Below, one piece after another: positions 61,500 through 64,000 of a stretch of 64,000 nt of DNA. Position 1 is the first letter of the stretch, and every line of letters begins with the position of its first letter. Under the pieces are notes generated by a model. It was not told the DNA's origin. It ran no database searches and saw only the letters and a list, made by a program, of their open reading frames with translations. The stretch comes from Puffinus mauretanicus (lineage: Eukaryota > Chordata > Aves > Procellariiformes > Procellariidae), in NCBI GenBank assembly GCA_023333565.1, contig JAJKFH010003165.1, positions 1,054,001 through 1,118,000 on the forward strand, read 5' to 3'. Both the position numbers and the translations under genes were made by a program.

Positions 61500-62640
61500 A
61501 CAATCCTAAAAAGTAAAATGCTTTTGACACAGTCTTCCACAGTATCCTTATAGCCAAAATAGTGCGATGTGTACTACTGAGGTGGATGATAAGGTGGGTG
61601 GAATATTGGCTTACTCATCAGGCTCAGAGGGTTGTGGTCAACTCTGCAAAATTCAGCTGGCAGCTGGTTACCTGCTGCATGCCTGAGGGATCAATACTAG
61701 AGCTAACACTGTTTAATTTCTTTATTAACAACCTGAACAATGGGACAGAGGTGCACACTCAGGAAGTTCAGGAACAATACCAAATCGGGGAGGGTGGTTG
61801 ATATGCTGGAGGGCAGGCCTGCTATTCAGAGGAACGTCAACAGGCTGTAGAAATGGGCTGCTGGGAACCTCATGAACCTCAACAAAGGTAAATGGACTGC
61901 ACCTGGAGAGCAATAAGCCCAGGCACCAGTACATGCTGGGGACTGACCAGCTACAACACAGCTTTACAGAAGAGGACCTGGGGTTCCTGGTGGACAACAA
62001 GTTGAATATGAGCCAGGAATGCGCCTGTGGCAAAGGCAGCCAATGGCATCCTGGCCTGCATTAGCAAGAGTGTGGCCAGCAAGCCAAGGCAAGTGTTTCC
62101 CTCCTCCTCTGCTCAGCACTTCTGAGACCCCTTCTGGGGTGCTCTGCCCAGCTTTGAACTCGCCAGTACAAGAAAGACACTGACACGCTGGAGTGCATCC
62201 AGTGGAGAGCCACCAGGATGGTTAGAGGGACGGCACACGTGATGGAAGGGGGGAGCCTGAGAGAACTGGGCTGGTTCAGCCCAAAGAAGAGAAGACTGAG
62301 AGGGATATTGCTGCTGTCTCCAACCACCTACTGGGAGGCTATAGAGATGGTGGAGCCAGACTCTTCTCAAAGGTGCACAATGATAGGAGGAGAAGCAACA
62401 GATACAAGCTGGAATGTGGGGAATTCAGATTAGAGACAGGAAAACCTACTTCACCTTTGGGTGGTCCAACACTGAAACTGATTGCCCAGAGAGGCTATGA
62501 AATTTTTGACCTTGGAAATATTTAAAACTCAACAAGACCCTGAGCAACTCAGTCTAATTTGATCTACTTTGAAAAGGAGGCAGGACTAGATGACCCCCAA
62601 AAGTCCCTTAAAACATACATGACTCTATGATTACGAAAAA
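61500..62640 (+). mobile_element. Old CR1 LINE fragment D
   Basis: Decayed CR1 ORF2 on the plus strand: AFDTVFHSIL near 61525, VEYWLTHQAQRVVV, SWQLVTCCMPEGSILELTLF, FFINNLNNGTE, then broken remnants corresponding to LNMSQ, CASKSVASK, KDTDTLECIQWRATRMV, RELGWFSPKKRRLRG, and a 3' end with AGTCCCTTAAAACATACATG and ACTCTATGATTAC. Numerous stops and indels show it is much older than copies A-C. Its 5' limit is unclear and may extend to about 60960. Confidence 0.88.
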
Positions 62641-64000
62641 GTGCTGATTGCTTTTGAAGGCAATCAAGAGTTGGATCTGCTAGATACCTGAGAGGAACCA
62701 TCCCTTTCCTTTCTCAGAAACTGTTTCCTCCGACAACTATTAACCGACCTGCAGTAGAAACTCATAATTTTTCCAAATTCTAAGTAGATTTCACATCAAA
62801 TAATAACATAAAAATAATCCCTTCAAGATGGCAAAACCTTGGTATTCCTATGTCCTGACTCCTCCCCTACCTGTCAAAACATAATGGCAACAAAAGTGAA
62901 GACATAACAAGCCTAACATGTACAAGAGGCAAAATTACCTTTTCCAGTAGCCTGAAAATTAGAGGTCTTCACTGTCACCACTTGAAACATTTCTTGGTCT
63001 AAAAGCATCCAGAGGAGTTTCTCTGCTTAAGGGAGAAACCTTTTTGCCACTGTTTTACACTTCATTAGGAATCTTTTACCTATTTCCAATAGTTCCAATC
63101 AGCTATACAGCATGGAAGGGTCTCTATGCTGAGGACTTAGAATTGGTCCATTGATTTAGATTTTCTAGATATAGAATTAATGTTCTGAACATAAGTACTT
63201 TGTCAGTGACAGGTGCTTCAGAATTACTGAAATAATGAGCACCCCTTAACACTAAACTACAGTACTCCCAAGGCTACATTGGGGATTGGGGGAGAATTCC
63301 TTAATATTTATTTATTCCCTACAGGCTTGCCCAGTTTAAAAAAAATTCAGACACTTCTGTCCAGCAAACCAAAGGCCATTAGTAAGGGCAAAACAAACCT
63401 GCTGCTAAGGCTGGTCTGTTTTCTGTAGGTATAAAAATTCTGAATTTTATCCAGTGCTGATGATCTGCAGTAAGACTAGAGATAAAAGGACTGATTTTCT
63501 TTCTCTAGACCTGAGTATAATTGCTTGCGTACAACAAGATTTCACTTCCTGCCATCAGGTCTTACACAGTTCCAAAATCTAGTTTTAATTTGTTGTTCTT
63601 TGTCCTGTTTCTAATGATCAGAACAAAAATAAACTATACATGGTTTTCTTCAGTGTAAGGTGACTTTATACTTTTCAGCCTAGTATTCTTATTGTTTGGC
63701 TTAAGCATTCTTGTAAAAGGGAGAACCTAACGTCTACTTGTACTTTAAGAGAAAACACATTGTTATTCCATGAAGAACCCCACTGTAAGTACTAGGTTGG
63801 AAATGGTTACAAGTACAACTGAGTAACAGCACAGTCAGGCTTTAATTGCCTTGGGAAGATGGGGACATTCCAACAGCTGCTCTAAAGATTTTGTATGTCT
63901 TCATATTCCCAACTATTCTTCACTTTCACAGTATGTTTTGTCTTTTCCTCCATTTTTATCATTTTCCCTTCACTTGACAGCCTGGTGCTCTGTACTCTGA
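62641..64000. other. Intergenic, nothing recognised
   Basis: AT-rich sequence to the end of the window with no open frame of note, no recognised repeat and no exon. Confidence 0.6.

Overview
This 64 kb window is AT-rich vertebrate DNA with long introns and at least seven pieces of CR1 LINE, which points to a bird. Two neighbouring genes can be read with confidence, both on the minus strand: an intact TLR7 coding exon (7250-10375) and a complete PRPS2 gene of seven coding exons (24489-50104). PRPS2 followed by TLR7 in one orientation is the order conserved in amniotes. I cannot name the species.

Layout. 1-7249 is the downstream flank of TLR7, with no recognisable gene and no TLR8. 7250-10390 is the main TLR7 exon, with its splice acceptor just upstream of the ATG. 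9792-10908 (5' end of the TLR7 coding sequence plus upstream intron or promoter sequence) recurs in inverted orientation at 19683-20817. That second copy is a broken TLR7 fragment: codons 1-85 are identical to TLR7, then it has a premature stop and frameshifts, and it is cut off at about codon 194. CR1 elements sit at or beside every end of the inverted duplication, and the 8.8 kb between the arms holds more CR1 plus about 6.8 kb of other sequence. An avian-type retroviral LTR follows at about 21080-21610.

PRPS2 runs from a CpG-island promoter (about 49670-50500) down to a likely poly(A) signal at 22529-22534. The exons join in phase into a 318-residue ribose-phosphate pyrophosphokinase 2, with GT-AG sites at every intron. 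Its introns carry CR1 insertions and simple repeats. 50520-64000 is upstream intergenic DNA with an old CR1 (about 61500-62640), a short tandem duplication, and a CpG-dense pocket.

Function. TLR7 is the endosomal single-stranded-RNA receptor of innate immunity. PRPS2 makes PRPP for nucleotide synthesis. They are physical neighbours and not a functional unit. The most unusual structure is the CR1-bounded inverted duplication of the TLR7 5' region. If TLR7's untranslated first exon lies beyond the second arm, its pre-mRNA would contain a near-perfect inverted repeat of about 1.1 kb covering the splice acceptor and start codon. All exon calls are from reading by eye; no alignment or database search was run.
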